DNA of 6,280 bases from Anaerolineae bacterium (GTDB lineage: Bacteria; Chloroflexota; Anaerolineae; JAFGEY01). The notes below the pieces were generated by a model. The model searched no databases. It saw nothing but the letters and a program-made list of their open reading frames with translations, and was not told the origin of the DNA. Shown in pieces: positions 1-6,266 of the stretch. Both the position numbers and the translations under genes were made by a program. Location: NCBI GenBank assembly GCA_016929775.1, contig JAFGIE010000109.1, positions 1 through 6,280 on the forward strand, written 5' to 3'. How positions within the stretch are numbered: position 1 is the stretch's first letter; each line of letters starts with the position of its first letter.

Positions 1-14
1 ACCAATTCAGCCAT
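1..14 (-). CDS. Possible start of a gene running off the left edge
   Basis: A minus-strand ATG at 14-12 opens a frame of only four complete codons (Met-Ala-Glu-Leu, then GTN for Val) before the window ends. A GAGG ribosome-binding-like motif lies 6 nt upstream of it. The ATG overlaps the stop of the small upstream frame by 8 nt (ATGGCTGA), a typical arrangement for translationally coupled genes. There is too little sequence to name a product. Confidence 0.3.
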
Positions 15-135
15 GATTCGCCTCAACTGTTAAGGTACGTAGGATTATTACCGAACTAATTACTACACCTGCATAAGCGGTTACTACGAACGAGGCGTAG
101 TGCCGCGCAGTCGCTAGCTGCATTTCCCAGGACAT
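7..135 (-). CDS. Possible 42-aa single-pass membrane protein
   Basis: I do not recognise this gene with certainty. The frame begins at an ATG 11 nt after the aldolase stop. It encodes a short charged/polar start, one strongly hydrophobic stretch of about 20 residues (roughly 12-32, starting at HYASFVV and ending at VIIL), and a short polar tail ending in NHG. Size and pattern (aromatic and small residues leading into one helix) resemble CcmD-family cytochrome c maturation proteins, but proteins this small give weak evidence. No good Shine-Dalgarno precedes the ATG at 135 or the in-frame ATG at 123. Third codon positions are much more AT-rich than in the neighbouring genes. The following gene appears to overlap its stop, which favours a real operon member. 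It could equally be a chance frame in a spacer. Confidence 0.35.
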   Translation of the reverse strand: MSWEMQLATARHYASFVVTAYAGVVISSVIILRTLTVEANHG

Positions 136-146
136 CTGAGGTGGCG

Positions 147-827
147 CTAGGCGCTCCCTGCGCGCGTCTCCTCTATCCAGGCCAATACCTGCCTGACCTT
201 GGCGGCGATGGCGTCGAAATCGCCCGCGGCAACCAGGTCTTTGGTGATCAGCTTGGAGCCTATCCCGACACATGTCACGCCGCCCTTGAACCAGCTCTCG
301 ATGCTCTCGCGCGTGGCGTCCACGCCACCCGTGGGCATGACGCGCGTCCACGGGTGCGGGCCGAGGATCGACTTGACGAACCCGGGCCCGCCCACAGAGG
401 AGCCGGGAAAGACCTTGACGATCTCGACGCCCAGCTCTTCGGCGTACGAGATCTCGGAGGCGCTCCCGCAGCCGGGCGAGTAGGCGATCTTGCGGCGGTT
501 GCAGACCTTGGCGACGTCGGGGTTGAGCACGGGCCCGACCACGAAATTGGCGCCATTGTTGATGTACAGCGCCGCCGTTCCCGCGTCGCAGACCGATCCC
601 ACGCCGAGGATCACGTCGGGATCGACCTTGGCAAAGTGCTGTACCAGCTCGCCAAAGACCTGGTACGCAAAGTCGCCGCGGTTCGTGAACTCGACGACCA
701 CGGCGCCGCCTTTCGAGCACGCGGCGACGATCTGTTTGGCTGTCGCGATGTCGCCGTGGTAAAAGACGGGCACCAAGCCCAGTTCGACCATCTTGTTCAG
801 GACGTCCAGGCGCATGAAACGAGCCAC
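147..827 (-). CDS. eda: KDPG / KHG aldolase (class I)
   Basis: 2-dehydro-3-deoxy-6-phosphogluconate aldolase, usually also 4-hydroxy-2-oxoglutarate aldolase. It is a cytoplasmic Schiff-base enzyme that cleaves KDPG to pyruvate and glyceraldehyde-3-phosphate. The 226 residues match the usual length of the family (Pfam Aldolase, PF01081). Visible motifs: Glu46 and Arg50 in GGAVVVEFTNRG, the GVGSV loop at 75-79 (Ser where E. coli Eda has Thr), SPGCGSASE at 117-125, the Schiff-base lysine K138 in VKVFPG, and the phosphate-binding PTGGV at 165-169. The GTG start at 827 is chosen because GGAGG lies exactly 6 nt upstream; the next in-frame ATG is four codons in. The gene follows kdgK by 14 nt, so the two are surely co-transcribed and supply consecutive reactions. 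The FTNRGDF and PGCGSASE variants are those I recall from Bacteroidetes-type Eda, not the enterobacterial form. Confidence 0.95.
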   Translation of the reverse strand: MARFMRLDVLNKMVELGLVPVFYHGDIATAKQIVAACSKGGAVVVEFTNRGDFAYQVFGELVQHFAKVDPDVILGVGSVCDAGTAALYINNGANFVVGPVLNPDVAKVCNRRKIAYSPGCGSASEISYAEELGVEIVKVFPGSSVGGPGFVKSILGPHPWTRVMPTGGVDATRESIESWFKGGVTCVGIGSKLITKDLVAAGDFDAIAAKVRQVLAWIEETRAGSA

Positions 828-833
828 AGTACT

Positions 834-838
834 CCTCC
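834..838 (-). promoter_or_regulatory. Ribosome binding site setting the GTG start of eda
   Basis: GGAGG (within GAGGGAGGAG) lies 6 nt before the GTG at 827 and directly after the kdgK stop codon. It therefore sits in the 14-nt gap, favouring efficient reinitiation. It supports GTG rather than the downstream ATG at 815. Confidence 0.75.
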
Positions 839-841
839 CTC

Positions 842-1873
842 TTACCGGCTGACCCGGCCCGATACATCCCCGCCCATCAGCTTGACCACCTCGTCCACGG
901 TGACCATGTTAAAGTCGCCATAGATGCCGTGCTTGAAGCACGATGCCGCGACGGCAAAGTCGAGCGCCGATTGGGGGTCGTCGGTGTAGGTGTTGAGACC
1001 ATAGATCAGGCCCCCCATGAACGCGTCGCCGCCGCCCACCCGGTCGACGATGTGCGTGATGTCATAGGTGGGCGCGGTGTAGATCTGTCCCTCGTGCCAC
1101 AGGATGCCGGACCACGTGTTGTGGCTCGCCGAGAGCGAGCCGCGCAGCGTGATCGCCACCGTCTTGAGCCTCGGGAAGCGCGCGACCAGCTGTTCGCACA
1201 CGTACCTGTACTTGGCGGCGTCGACTTGGCCCGAGGTCACGTCCGTGTCGGGGGCGTGGATGCCAAACACCTGCGCGGCGTCCTCCTCGTTGCCGATCGC
1301 CACGTCGCAGTACTGCACCAGGTCCGACATGACCTCGCCCGGGCGCTTGCCCCACTTCCACAGCTTGGAGCGGTAGTTGAGGTCGCACGACACGGTCAGG
1401 CCCATCTCGTGCGCGGTGCGGACGCCCTCCAGGCATGCGGCGGCAAGTCTCTCCGAGATCGCCGGCGTGATGCCGGTCCAGTGGAACCAGTCGGCGCCGG
1501 CAAAGACGCGCTGCCAGTCGATCGCGCCGGGGGGGATGGTGGCGATCGCCGAGTTGTCCCGGTCATAGATCACCTTGCTGGGCCGCTGCATGACGCCGAC
1601 CTCGAGAAAGTAGAGGCCCAGCCGGTCGCCGCCGCGCACGATGTGAGTGGTGCCGACCCCGTACTGGCGCAGGACAGCGATGCACGCATCGCCCAGGTCG
1701 TTCGCCGGCAGCCGCGTGACGTACTCGACGTCGATCCCATAGTTGGCGAGCGATGCCGCCACGTTGGCTTCGCCGCCGCCATAGATCACGTCGAAGGATC
1801 GCGCCTGTCCGAAGCGTGTGAACCCCGGCGGCGCAAGGCGCATCATGATCTCGCCAAAGGTGACGACTTGCAT
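842..1873 (-). CDS. kdgK: 2-keto-3-deoxygluconate kinase (PfkB family)
   Basis: Cytoplasmic kinase transferring phosphate from ATP to 2-dehydro-3-deoxy-D-gluconate to give KDPG, the substrate of the adjacent aldolase. The 343 residues are a normal PfkB-family length. N-terminal FGEIMMRLAPPG and the substrate-side GGGEANVA (32-39) fit the first PfkB signature. DLNYRSKLW (164-172) is a hallmark of KDG kinases, followed by NEEDA (195-199). The second PfkB signature is DRVGGGDAFMGG (277-288), with D283 the expected catalytic base; it reads DRVGGGD rather than the textbook DTxGAGD, as I recall for this KDG kinase subgroup. The C-terminus ends in GGDVSGRVSR, a tail I also associate with Bacteroidetes KdgK. 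ATG at 1873 is preceded by AAAGGAG with 6-nt spacing. No clear promoter is visible in the 97 nt upstream, so expression may depend on readthrough or an unrecognised promoter. The natural role is probably hexuronate or semi-phosphorylative Entner-Doudoroff catabolism. Confidence 0.93.
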   Translation of the reverse strand: MQVVTFGEIMMRLAPPGFTRFGQARSFDVIYGGGEANVAASLANYGIDVEYVTRLPANDLGDACIAVLRQYGVGTTHIVRGGDRLGLYFLEVGVMQRPSKVIYDRDNSAIATIPPGAIDWQRVFAGADWFHWTGITPAISERLAAACLEGVRTAHEMGLTVSCDLNYRSKLWKWGKRPGEVMSDLVQYCDVAIGNEEDAAQVFGIHAPDTDVTSGQVDAAKYRYVCEQLVARFPRLKTVAITLRGSLSASHNTWSGILWHEGQIYTAPTYDITHIVDRVGGGDAFMGGLIYGLNTYTDDPQSALDFAVAASCFKHGIYGDFNMVTVDEVVKLMGGDVSGRVSR

Positions 1874-1919
1874 CGAGAGCTCCTTTCGTCAGTGGTTCAG
1901 AATGCGTGTTCGTTGCCGT

Positions 1920-1947
1920 GTGCGATCCCGCAGCGCCGGGATCGCAC
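1920..1947 (-). terminator. 11-bp stem-loop between fusion gene and kdgK
   Basis: A perfect 11-bp inverted repeat (GTGCGATCCCG at 1920-1930 against CGGGATCGCAC at 1937-1947) encloses a 6-nt loop. It sits 24 nt past the stop of the large membrane gene and about 46 nt before the kdgK start. No U-tract follows on the minus strand, so it is not a canonical intrinsic terminator. It may be a U-less terminator, an mRNA 3'-end stabiliser, or an operator upstream of kdgK, since the arms are also a near-palindrome that a dimeric regulator could bind. Confidence 0.55.
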
Positions 1948-1953
1948 GTTCGC

Positions 1954-1968
1954 CGCGACCCTGTCGCG
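1954..1968 (-). terminator. Small 6-bp hairpin next to the fusion-gene stop
   Basis: CGCGAC at 1954-1959 pairs with GTCGCG at 1963-1968 across a 3-nt loop, directly after the TGA at 1973-1971. With the larger hairpin downstream it forms a tandem pair of stems in the transcript. It is short enough to be incidental in high-GC DNA. Confidence 0.3.
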
Positions 1969-1970
1969 CC

Positions 1971-4900
1971 TCATGGCTCGGCGCTCGGCACGGGGGGCTT
2001 GGCGCGCCCGAGACGCGGCAGCAGGTCGCGGATGATCTCGATGTCGGGCTCGCGGGCGATGCCCACAGCCCACAATGTACCCGCGTAGGCGACATAGGCG
2101 GCGACCGTCGCCAGGAGGACGTGTACGCCATACAAGGCCCACGCGGCGAGGCCCATCATCGCGCCGGCGAGTGCAGGTCGCCAGAGCAGGGCGTGCCACC
2201 GCACCGGCGGCAGGTCGCCCCGCATGAGGACATAGAATGCCGCGAGCAGGACCAGCTCGGCGAGGATGTGGATCGCCGCCGAGGCACGATACCCCCACAG
2301 CGGGATGCAGATCGCGTTGGCGATCACGCTGCACGAGAGCCCGATCAGGAAGGTGATCGTCAGCGCCCGCTGCCGCCCAAGCGCGATCAGCACATAGTGG
2401 GTCACGCTGTTCACGAATCCCAGCGGGATCGACCAGATCATGATCTGCAGGGCGATCGCCGAGTCGGGCATGTATCCCGAACCGCCGATCAGGGTGGCGA
2501 GGGGATAGGCCAACGTGGTAAACGTGATCGCGAGCGGCAGGGCGACGACGACCAGGAGGCGCACGGCGATGCTGTAGGTGCGGTGCATCGTCTCGCGAGA
2601 GGTGGCAGCGTAGCGGCTCATGAGCGGAAAGAGGGCCACGGTGAACGCGGTAGGGACGATGTTGATCGCGTCGATCATCTTGTAGGCGACGCTGGAGTAG
2701 AGGCCGAGCACGAGGTCGCCCTCGATCGCCTTGAGCAGGATCACGTCGGCCTTGAAGAACGCCATGGAGAGCAGGTTGTTGACCATCAGGGGCCACGACT
2801 GGCGCAGCATCTCGCGCTGCAGCCGCCAGTCGAAGGCGAGGCGCGGGACCCAGAAGAGGCGCGCCGTCAGCACGAGCAGGATCGCGAGCGTGGCAAGGTT
2901 GGTCAGGATCGAGGCCCCGCCGAGGCCGACGATGCCCCAGCCAGCGAGCAGCGCGGCGGTGCCGAGTATGGCCTTGATCAGCGTGCTGATCACCGTGATC
3001 GCCGCCGGGATCTCCATCCGTTCGTGGGCCTGAAAGAGCGCCGTCAGCGCCGCCGCTACGTTGGTCGGGATCAGGCCGATCGCAAAGAGGGCCAAGGCCC
3101 AGACCTGGTTCGCCCCCAGGGTCTGGACGTCGGCGGACCAACCGAGGAGGACAAAGAGGCGGGCAAAAAGGGGCCAGAGGACGACAAAGAGCACCAGCGC
3201 AGGCCCGGCGACCAGGCACAGGCCCAGCCGCACGATCACGGCGTTGCTCAGGTAGCGGTTTCCGGCCTCGCGCGCCTTGGCGATCTCGCGCTGCAGCCAG
3301 ATGTTGAGCCCAAAGTTGATGAACACGTCGGTGTACATGACGATGTTGATCACAAAGTAGTACTGCCCGTGCCGCGCAGGGGCGAGGATGCGGAGCGCGA
3401 GCATGGCAAAGGCGGTGTCGATCGCCTTGTTAAAGAGCTGCAGCACGATCGGCGCGACCGAGTTCTTGGCGACCCGCTGGGCGTCGCTGCCTCCCTGTGC
3501 GCCGCCGACGTACCGGCGCCAGAGCCACACGACCAGCATCAGGAGCAGCACCGTCGCGCCGAGGAAGCACATAAAGAAGCCCACTTTGACCGAGGTAGGC
3601 GTGTACTTGAAGCGGACGGTGTGTTGGCCCGGCTCCAGCAGGACGGCGCGAAAGTTGCCGGCGTGCCGGACGATGGTCAGCTCGCGCTCGTCGCTCTCCG
3701 ATCCGCCCTGCGGGCGCGCGTAGGCGCGCCATCCCGGGTAGTACGAGTCGGCGAGGATCAGCCAGCTCGGTTCGGACACGTTCACGTCGACGTAGACCTC
3801 GTTGTGCGCGTACTGCGCGATGGTTGCCCGCTGCGGGCTCCCGGTCACCGGGTCCGGTGTGCCCGGCGGCGCCTCGCCGTCGAGGATCGCGTGGTGGCGC
3901 GGGTCGTAGCGCTGCATGGCTTCCGCCAGGTCTCCTGTATAGACGGCGCTCGTGGCGGGCAGCGTGAACGCGCGCGGCATGGCGCCGCTGTTGCGATAGA
4001 TCCGCACCTCGGCGTCGTAGACCAACTCGTAGCGGGGCGACGCGATCTCGTGCGTGGTCACGACGTACCGGACGCCGAGCAGATCGAGCAGCGGCGAGTC
4101 GAGGGCCTGCGGTTGGCTCGTCGGGATCGGGGAGACGCGATTGTAGAGCAGCTCGAACTGCTCCCACACGAGGGACACATAGTCGACGTACTGCTTGGCG
4201 ATCGCCGAGCCATAGCCGCGCACGTCCTGGATGTCATACAGCCACGGCGTGTTGGCGTTGAGCGGCTTTTCGTCGTCCGCAATGTAGGTCGTGATCCGGA
4301 AGTGCGGATCGAGGGCCTGCTGCTCCTTCAGGTAGGCGATCGACGGAGGCGTAAAGGCCAACCACTCGGGCTTGGCAGCGGGGTTAAAGCCGTACCCGAT
4401 CAGGAACAGGTCCACGCCGACGGCGATCGCCGCCAACGGTCTCCAGAGCGAATAGCCGCCCAGGCGGCGCGGCAGGCGGAGGGGGCGACCGGACGTCAGG
4501 AGCAGCGCCCCACTGGCGGCGAGCAGCGTCGCGAACAGCGCGAGCTGGGGCCACTCGTACATGAGGAACATGCGCCCGCTCGCAAACGCCGTGTCCGCCT
4601 TGGCGAGGCTGCGCATGACGCGTTCGGCGAAAGGCGCCAACTGCCCGGTCAGCGGCAGCGCGATCAGCAGGGCGATGATACCGGCAAGCCCTCCGCCGAG
4701 CGCCGCCCAGCCGAGGAGGCGCACCAGCTTGCGTGGTGCAGCGTCCAGGCGGCGCCCGGTCAGCGCAGTGGCTCCTAATCCGGCGAGCGCCGCCACGCTC
4801 AATGTGTAGGGAAAGAGCCAGCGGAAGGGCGAGTGGAGCTGGTTGATCCCGGGCAGGGCAAAGACGATGCGGTAGGTGGGCAGGCCAAAGACCAGCGACA

Positions 4901-6164
4901 GGGCAAAGAGGGCCAATAGGCCAAAGAAGGCTGCGGCAAAGCCGGCGTATGGTGCGCCGCTGTGCCCGGCGTCGGGAGAGCGGCGGCGCAGCGGCGCGAT
5001 CGCGCCGACCAGCGCGAGCAGGAGGGGCAAAACGCCGACGTAGCTCCCTCCCTCGACGGCGTTCTTGATCCCCCAGTAGATCGTGTGCGGCGGATCCGTT
5101 GCCTGGCCCAGGATGTTGCGCCCGACCGGGACCCACTCCCAGCGCAGGATGTCGAACCACGCGTGGTGAGCGGGGTTCCCGAAAAAGTTGGGCACAAGGA
5201 GCGCGATCGCGCGCCGCGCGGGAAACGCCCAGCTGATGATCGTCTCGTAGCTCTCCGAGCCCGCGCGAAAGTTGTCGGACACGAACTCGTAGAGCGGGAC
5301 AAACTGTGCTGCGCCGATGCAGCCGCCCAGGACGACCAACGCCAGGAGCCATGCACCCGTGCGCAGCGCGCGCGTCCATGCCTGCGCGTGCCCATGCGCC
5401 GCGATGACGGCGTATGCCAGGCGCGCCAGGGCATAGAGCCCCATCACCAGGCCCGTGTAGTAGGTGATCTCGGGATGCCCTGCCAGCATCTGGCAGCCCA
5501 GGGCGAGCGCGCCGCCGATCACATAGATCGTCGTCACGCCCGATCCGCCGCGCATCTGGGCCCGCACGACCTGCTCGATCGCCGCCAGGAGGAGGGGCAG
5601 CCAGACCATGGCGGCGATGATCATGGTAAAGACGGTGCTCACCACGTACACGGACGAGAGCGGGTAGACGATGCCGGACAGCGTGGCGCCAAACCGGTTT
5701 GCGCCCAGGGTGCGCGCCAGCACGTACATCGAGAGACCCGCCATCCAGAACTGGAGCACGGTGAACCAGCCGTAGGCTTCCGTCAGGGGCAGGACGTAGA
5801 AGAGGAGGCTAAAGGGATAGAGTGCCGAGTGCTGCGCGTCGGCCAAAAAGGGCGCCCCAGCCCAGAGATAGGGGTTCCAAAGGGGGAGGCGGTTGGTCAA
5901 CCCGCCGGGCTGCCGGAAGGAGGCGAGGACGAAGCGCTTCCAGGCATAGTTCTCGATCAAGAGGTCCGACAGGAGCTCGTTGTGCGGAACGCCTACCCCG
6001 ACTTGTTCGCGGAACGACGACCATGGCTCCCACTGATAGAGGTTGTCCGCCGGGAGTAAGGTCCGATCCCCAATCGTCGTCTGCCAAAAGAGCGCCAGTG
6101 GCAGGGCGAGGAGCGCGAGTGCGGCGATGGCATCGTGCCTGTAGCGCAGCCACAGTGATCGCAA
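1971..6164 (-). CDS. YfhO-like GT-C protein fused to a Wzx-type flippase
   Basis: The 1397-residue protein is predicted to be an integral membrane protein with two modules. Residues 1-~885 resemble the YfhO family (PF09586), GT-C-fold proteins. B. subtilis YfhO is implicated in adding sugars to teichoic acid outside the membrane. Features: first helix 12-28; long outer loop with LLPADNLYQWEP (36-47) and LWNPYLWAGAPF (95-106); about a dozen more helices up to ~592; an extracytoplasmic domain ~593-858 with LLGVRYVV (695-702), YYPGWRAY (808-815) and PGQHTVRFKYTP (845-856); and a closing helix 860-883. Residues ~896-1397 resemble oligosaccharide flippases (Polysacc_synt, PF01943; MATE-like): VAKNSVAPIV, LAPARHGQYYF, about 14 helices and a C-terminal cytoplasmic tail. 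A Gly-rich linker (886-895) joins them in one frame without a stop. The TTG start is supported by AAGGAG 6 nt upstream, and the next in-frame Met is residue 141. The likely role is export and outer-face sugar modification of a lipid-linked surface glycan. The substrate and the catalytic residue cannot be read from sequence; Asp33 and Asp40 are candidates by position in the first loop. Confidence 0.88.
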   Translation of the reverse strand: MRSLWLRYRHDAIAALALLALPLALFWQTTIGDRTLLPADNLYQWEPWSSFREQVGVGVPHNELLSDLLIENYAWKRFVLASFRQPGGLTNRLPLWNPYLWAGAPFLADAQHSALYPFSLLFYVLPLTEAYGWFTVLQFWMAGLSMYVLARTLGANRFGATLSGIVYPLSSVYVVSTVFTMIIAAMVWLPLLLAAIEQVVRAQMRGGSGVTTIYVIGGALALGCQMLAGHPEITYYTGLVMGLYALARLAYAVIAAHGHAQAWTRALRTGAWLLALVVLGGCIGAAQFVPLYEFVSDNFRAGSESYETIISWAFPARRAIALLVPNFFGNPAHHAWFDILRWEWVPVGRNILGQATDPPHTIYWGIKNAVEGGSYVGVLPLLLALVGAIAPLRRRSPDAGHSGAPYAGFAAAFFGLLALFALSLVFGLPTYRIVFALPGINQLHSPFRWLFPYTLSVAALAGLGATALTGRRLDAAPRKLVRLLGWAALGGGLAGIIALLIALPLTGQLAPFAERVMRSLAKADTAFASGRMFLMYEWPQLALFATLLAASGALLLTSGRPLRLPRRLGGYSLWRPLAAIAVGVDLFLIGYGFNPAAKPEWLAFTPPSIAYLKEQQALDPHFRITTYIADDEKPLNANTPWLYDIQDVRGYGSAIAKQYVDYVSLVWEQFELLYNRVSPIPTSQPQALDSPLLDLLGVRYVVTTHEIASPRYELVYDAEVRIYRNSGAMPRAFTLPATSAVYTGDLAEAMQRYDPRHHAILDGEAPPGTPDPVTGSPQRATIAQYAHNEVYVDVNVSEPSWLILADSYYPGWRAYARPQGGSESDERELTIVRHAGNFRAVLLEPGQHTVRFKYTPTSVKVGFFMCFLGATVLLLMLVVWLWRRYVGGAQGGSDAQRVAKNSVAPIVLQLFNKAIDTAFAMLALRILAPARHGQYYFVINIVMYTDVFINFGLNIWLQREIAKAREAGNRYLSNAVIVRLGLCLVAGPALVLFVVLWPLFARLFVLLGWSADVQTLGANQVWALALFAIGLIPTNVAAALTALFQAHERMEIPAAITVISTLIKAILGTAALLAGWGIVGLGGASILTNLATLAILLVLTARLFWVPRLAFDWRLQREMLRQSWPLMVNNLLSMAFFKADVILLKAIEGDLVLGLYSSVAYKMIDAINIVPTAFTVALFPLMSRYAATSRETMHRTYSIAVRLLVVVALPLAITFTTLAYPLATLIGGSGYMPDSAIALQIMIWSIPLGFVNSVTHYVLIALGRQRALTITFLIGLSCSVIANAICIPLWGYRASAAIHILAELVLLAAFYVLMRGDLPPVRWHALLWRPALAGAMMGLAAWALYGVHVLLATVAAYVAYAGTLWAVGIAREPDIEIIRDLLPRLGRAKPPVPSAEP
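3477..3509 (-). other. Gly-rich fusion linker with a relic SD-like motif
   Basis: The codons for residues 886-896 (VGGAQGGSDAQ and flanks) mark the boundary between the last YfhO helix and the first flippase helix. On the minus strand this stretch contains AGGGAGG (3490-3496), a strong ribosome-binding-like sequence, but no ATG, GTG or TTG follows at a usable distance. Gly-Gly codons can create such a motif by chance. Confidence 0.5.
4992..5007. repeat. 16-nt perfect palindrome centred on GATC
   Basis: CGGCGCGATCGCGCCG is its own reverse complement and lies inside the YfhO-like coding region, encoding part of a hydrophobic Gly-Ala-Ile-Ala-Pro run. It contains one copy of GCGATCGC. A second, 12-nt palindrome with the same core lies at 5201-5212. 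Confidence 0.7.
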
Positions 6165-6170
6165 GCGAGT

Positions 6171-6176
6171 CTCCTT
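6171..6176 (-). promoter_or_regulatory. Ribosome binding site setting the TTG start
   Basis: AAGGAG on the minus strand lies 6 nt before the TTG at 6164-6162. It is the only strong SD near the 5' end of the frame, and the resulting N-terminus (Met-Arg-Ser-Leu-Trp, then Arg-rich) gives a normal positive-inside first membrane helix. Confidence 0.8.
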
Positions 6177-6196
6177 GGGGCGACTTGTGGGTGGTT

Positions 6197-6208
6197 GGCG
6201 CCGGCGCC
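6197..6208. promoter_or_regulatory. 12-nt GC palindrome in the 5' leader
   Basis: GGCGCCGGCGCC is a perfect palindrome about 25-35 nt downstream of the predicted transcription start. It could be an operator half-site pair or a small RNA hairpin; it may also be chance in GC-rich DNA. Confidence 0.3.
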
Positions 6209-6216
6209 CGGTATGG

Positions 6217-6229
6217 TGAGGCGACCTCA
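6217..6229. promoter_or_regulatory. Operator-like dyad at the transcription start
   Basis: TGAGG and CCTCA arms are separated by 3 nt. Positioned from the -10 box, transcription should begin near 6231, so this dyad occupies about +3 to +15. This is a classic place for a repressor site or for a 5'-end hairpin that stabilises the mRNA. No regulator family can be inferred. Confidence 0.35.
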
Positions 6230-6237
6230 GCGCGGCG

Positions 6238-6266
6238 ATTATACTATGGGCAGGTCAAAAGATCAA
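6238..6266 (-). promoter_or_regulatory. Sigma70-type promoter for the fusion gene
   Basis: On the minus strand TTGATC (6266-6261, four of six matches to TTGACA) is followed by exactly 17 nt and a perfect TATAAT (6243-6238). The predicted start is near 6231, giving a leader of about 65 nt before the TTG start codon. The local AT-rich patch stands out in otherwise GC-rich DNA. Confidence 0.75.

Larger units (their letters stand above)
1542..5210. repeat. Six dispersed GCGATCGC octamers (HIP1-like)
   Basis: Exact copies begin at 1542, 2452, 4198, 4423, 4996 and 5203, all inside coding sequence (one in kdgK, five in the fusion gene). At about 64% GC I estimate roughly 0.2 copies by chance in the window. 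The motif is identical to HIP1 of many cyanobacteria. Coordinates span the first to last copy; the sequence between them is ordinary coding DNA. Confidence 0.7.

Noticed and set aside
136..867. Upstream extension of the small left-end frame through the aldolase region
   Set aside because: The extension is Arg-rich out-of-frame translation of eda. Only the part after the eda stop (from 135) has plausible protein character.
929..2035. Plus-strand frame of 368 codons
   Set aside because: Antisense to kdgK and the spacer; composition is a shadow of the kinase, and no ribosome binding site or recognisable motif was seen.
1818..4778. Plus-strand open frame of 986 codons
   Set aside because: It lies antisense to the fusion gene and part of kdgK. 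Its product is an uninterrupted run of Arg, Asp, Glu, Gln and His with no domain pattern, as expected when the complement of GC-rich hydrophobic codons is translated.
4962..6059. Plus-strand frame of 365 codons
   Set aside because: Antisense to the YfhO-like module, with charged low-complexity-like composition; the opposite strand carries clear family motifs.
6244..6260. TTGACC as the -35 box of the right-end promoter
   Set aside because: It lies only 9 nt from TATAAT; the TTGATC just upstream gives the correct 17-nt spacing.
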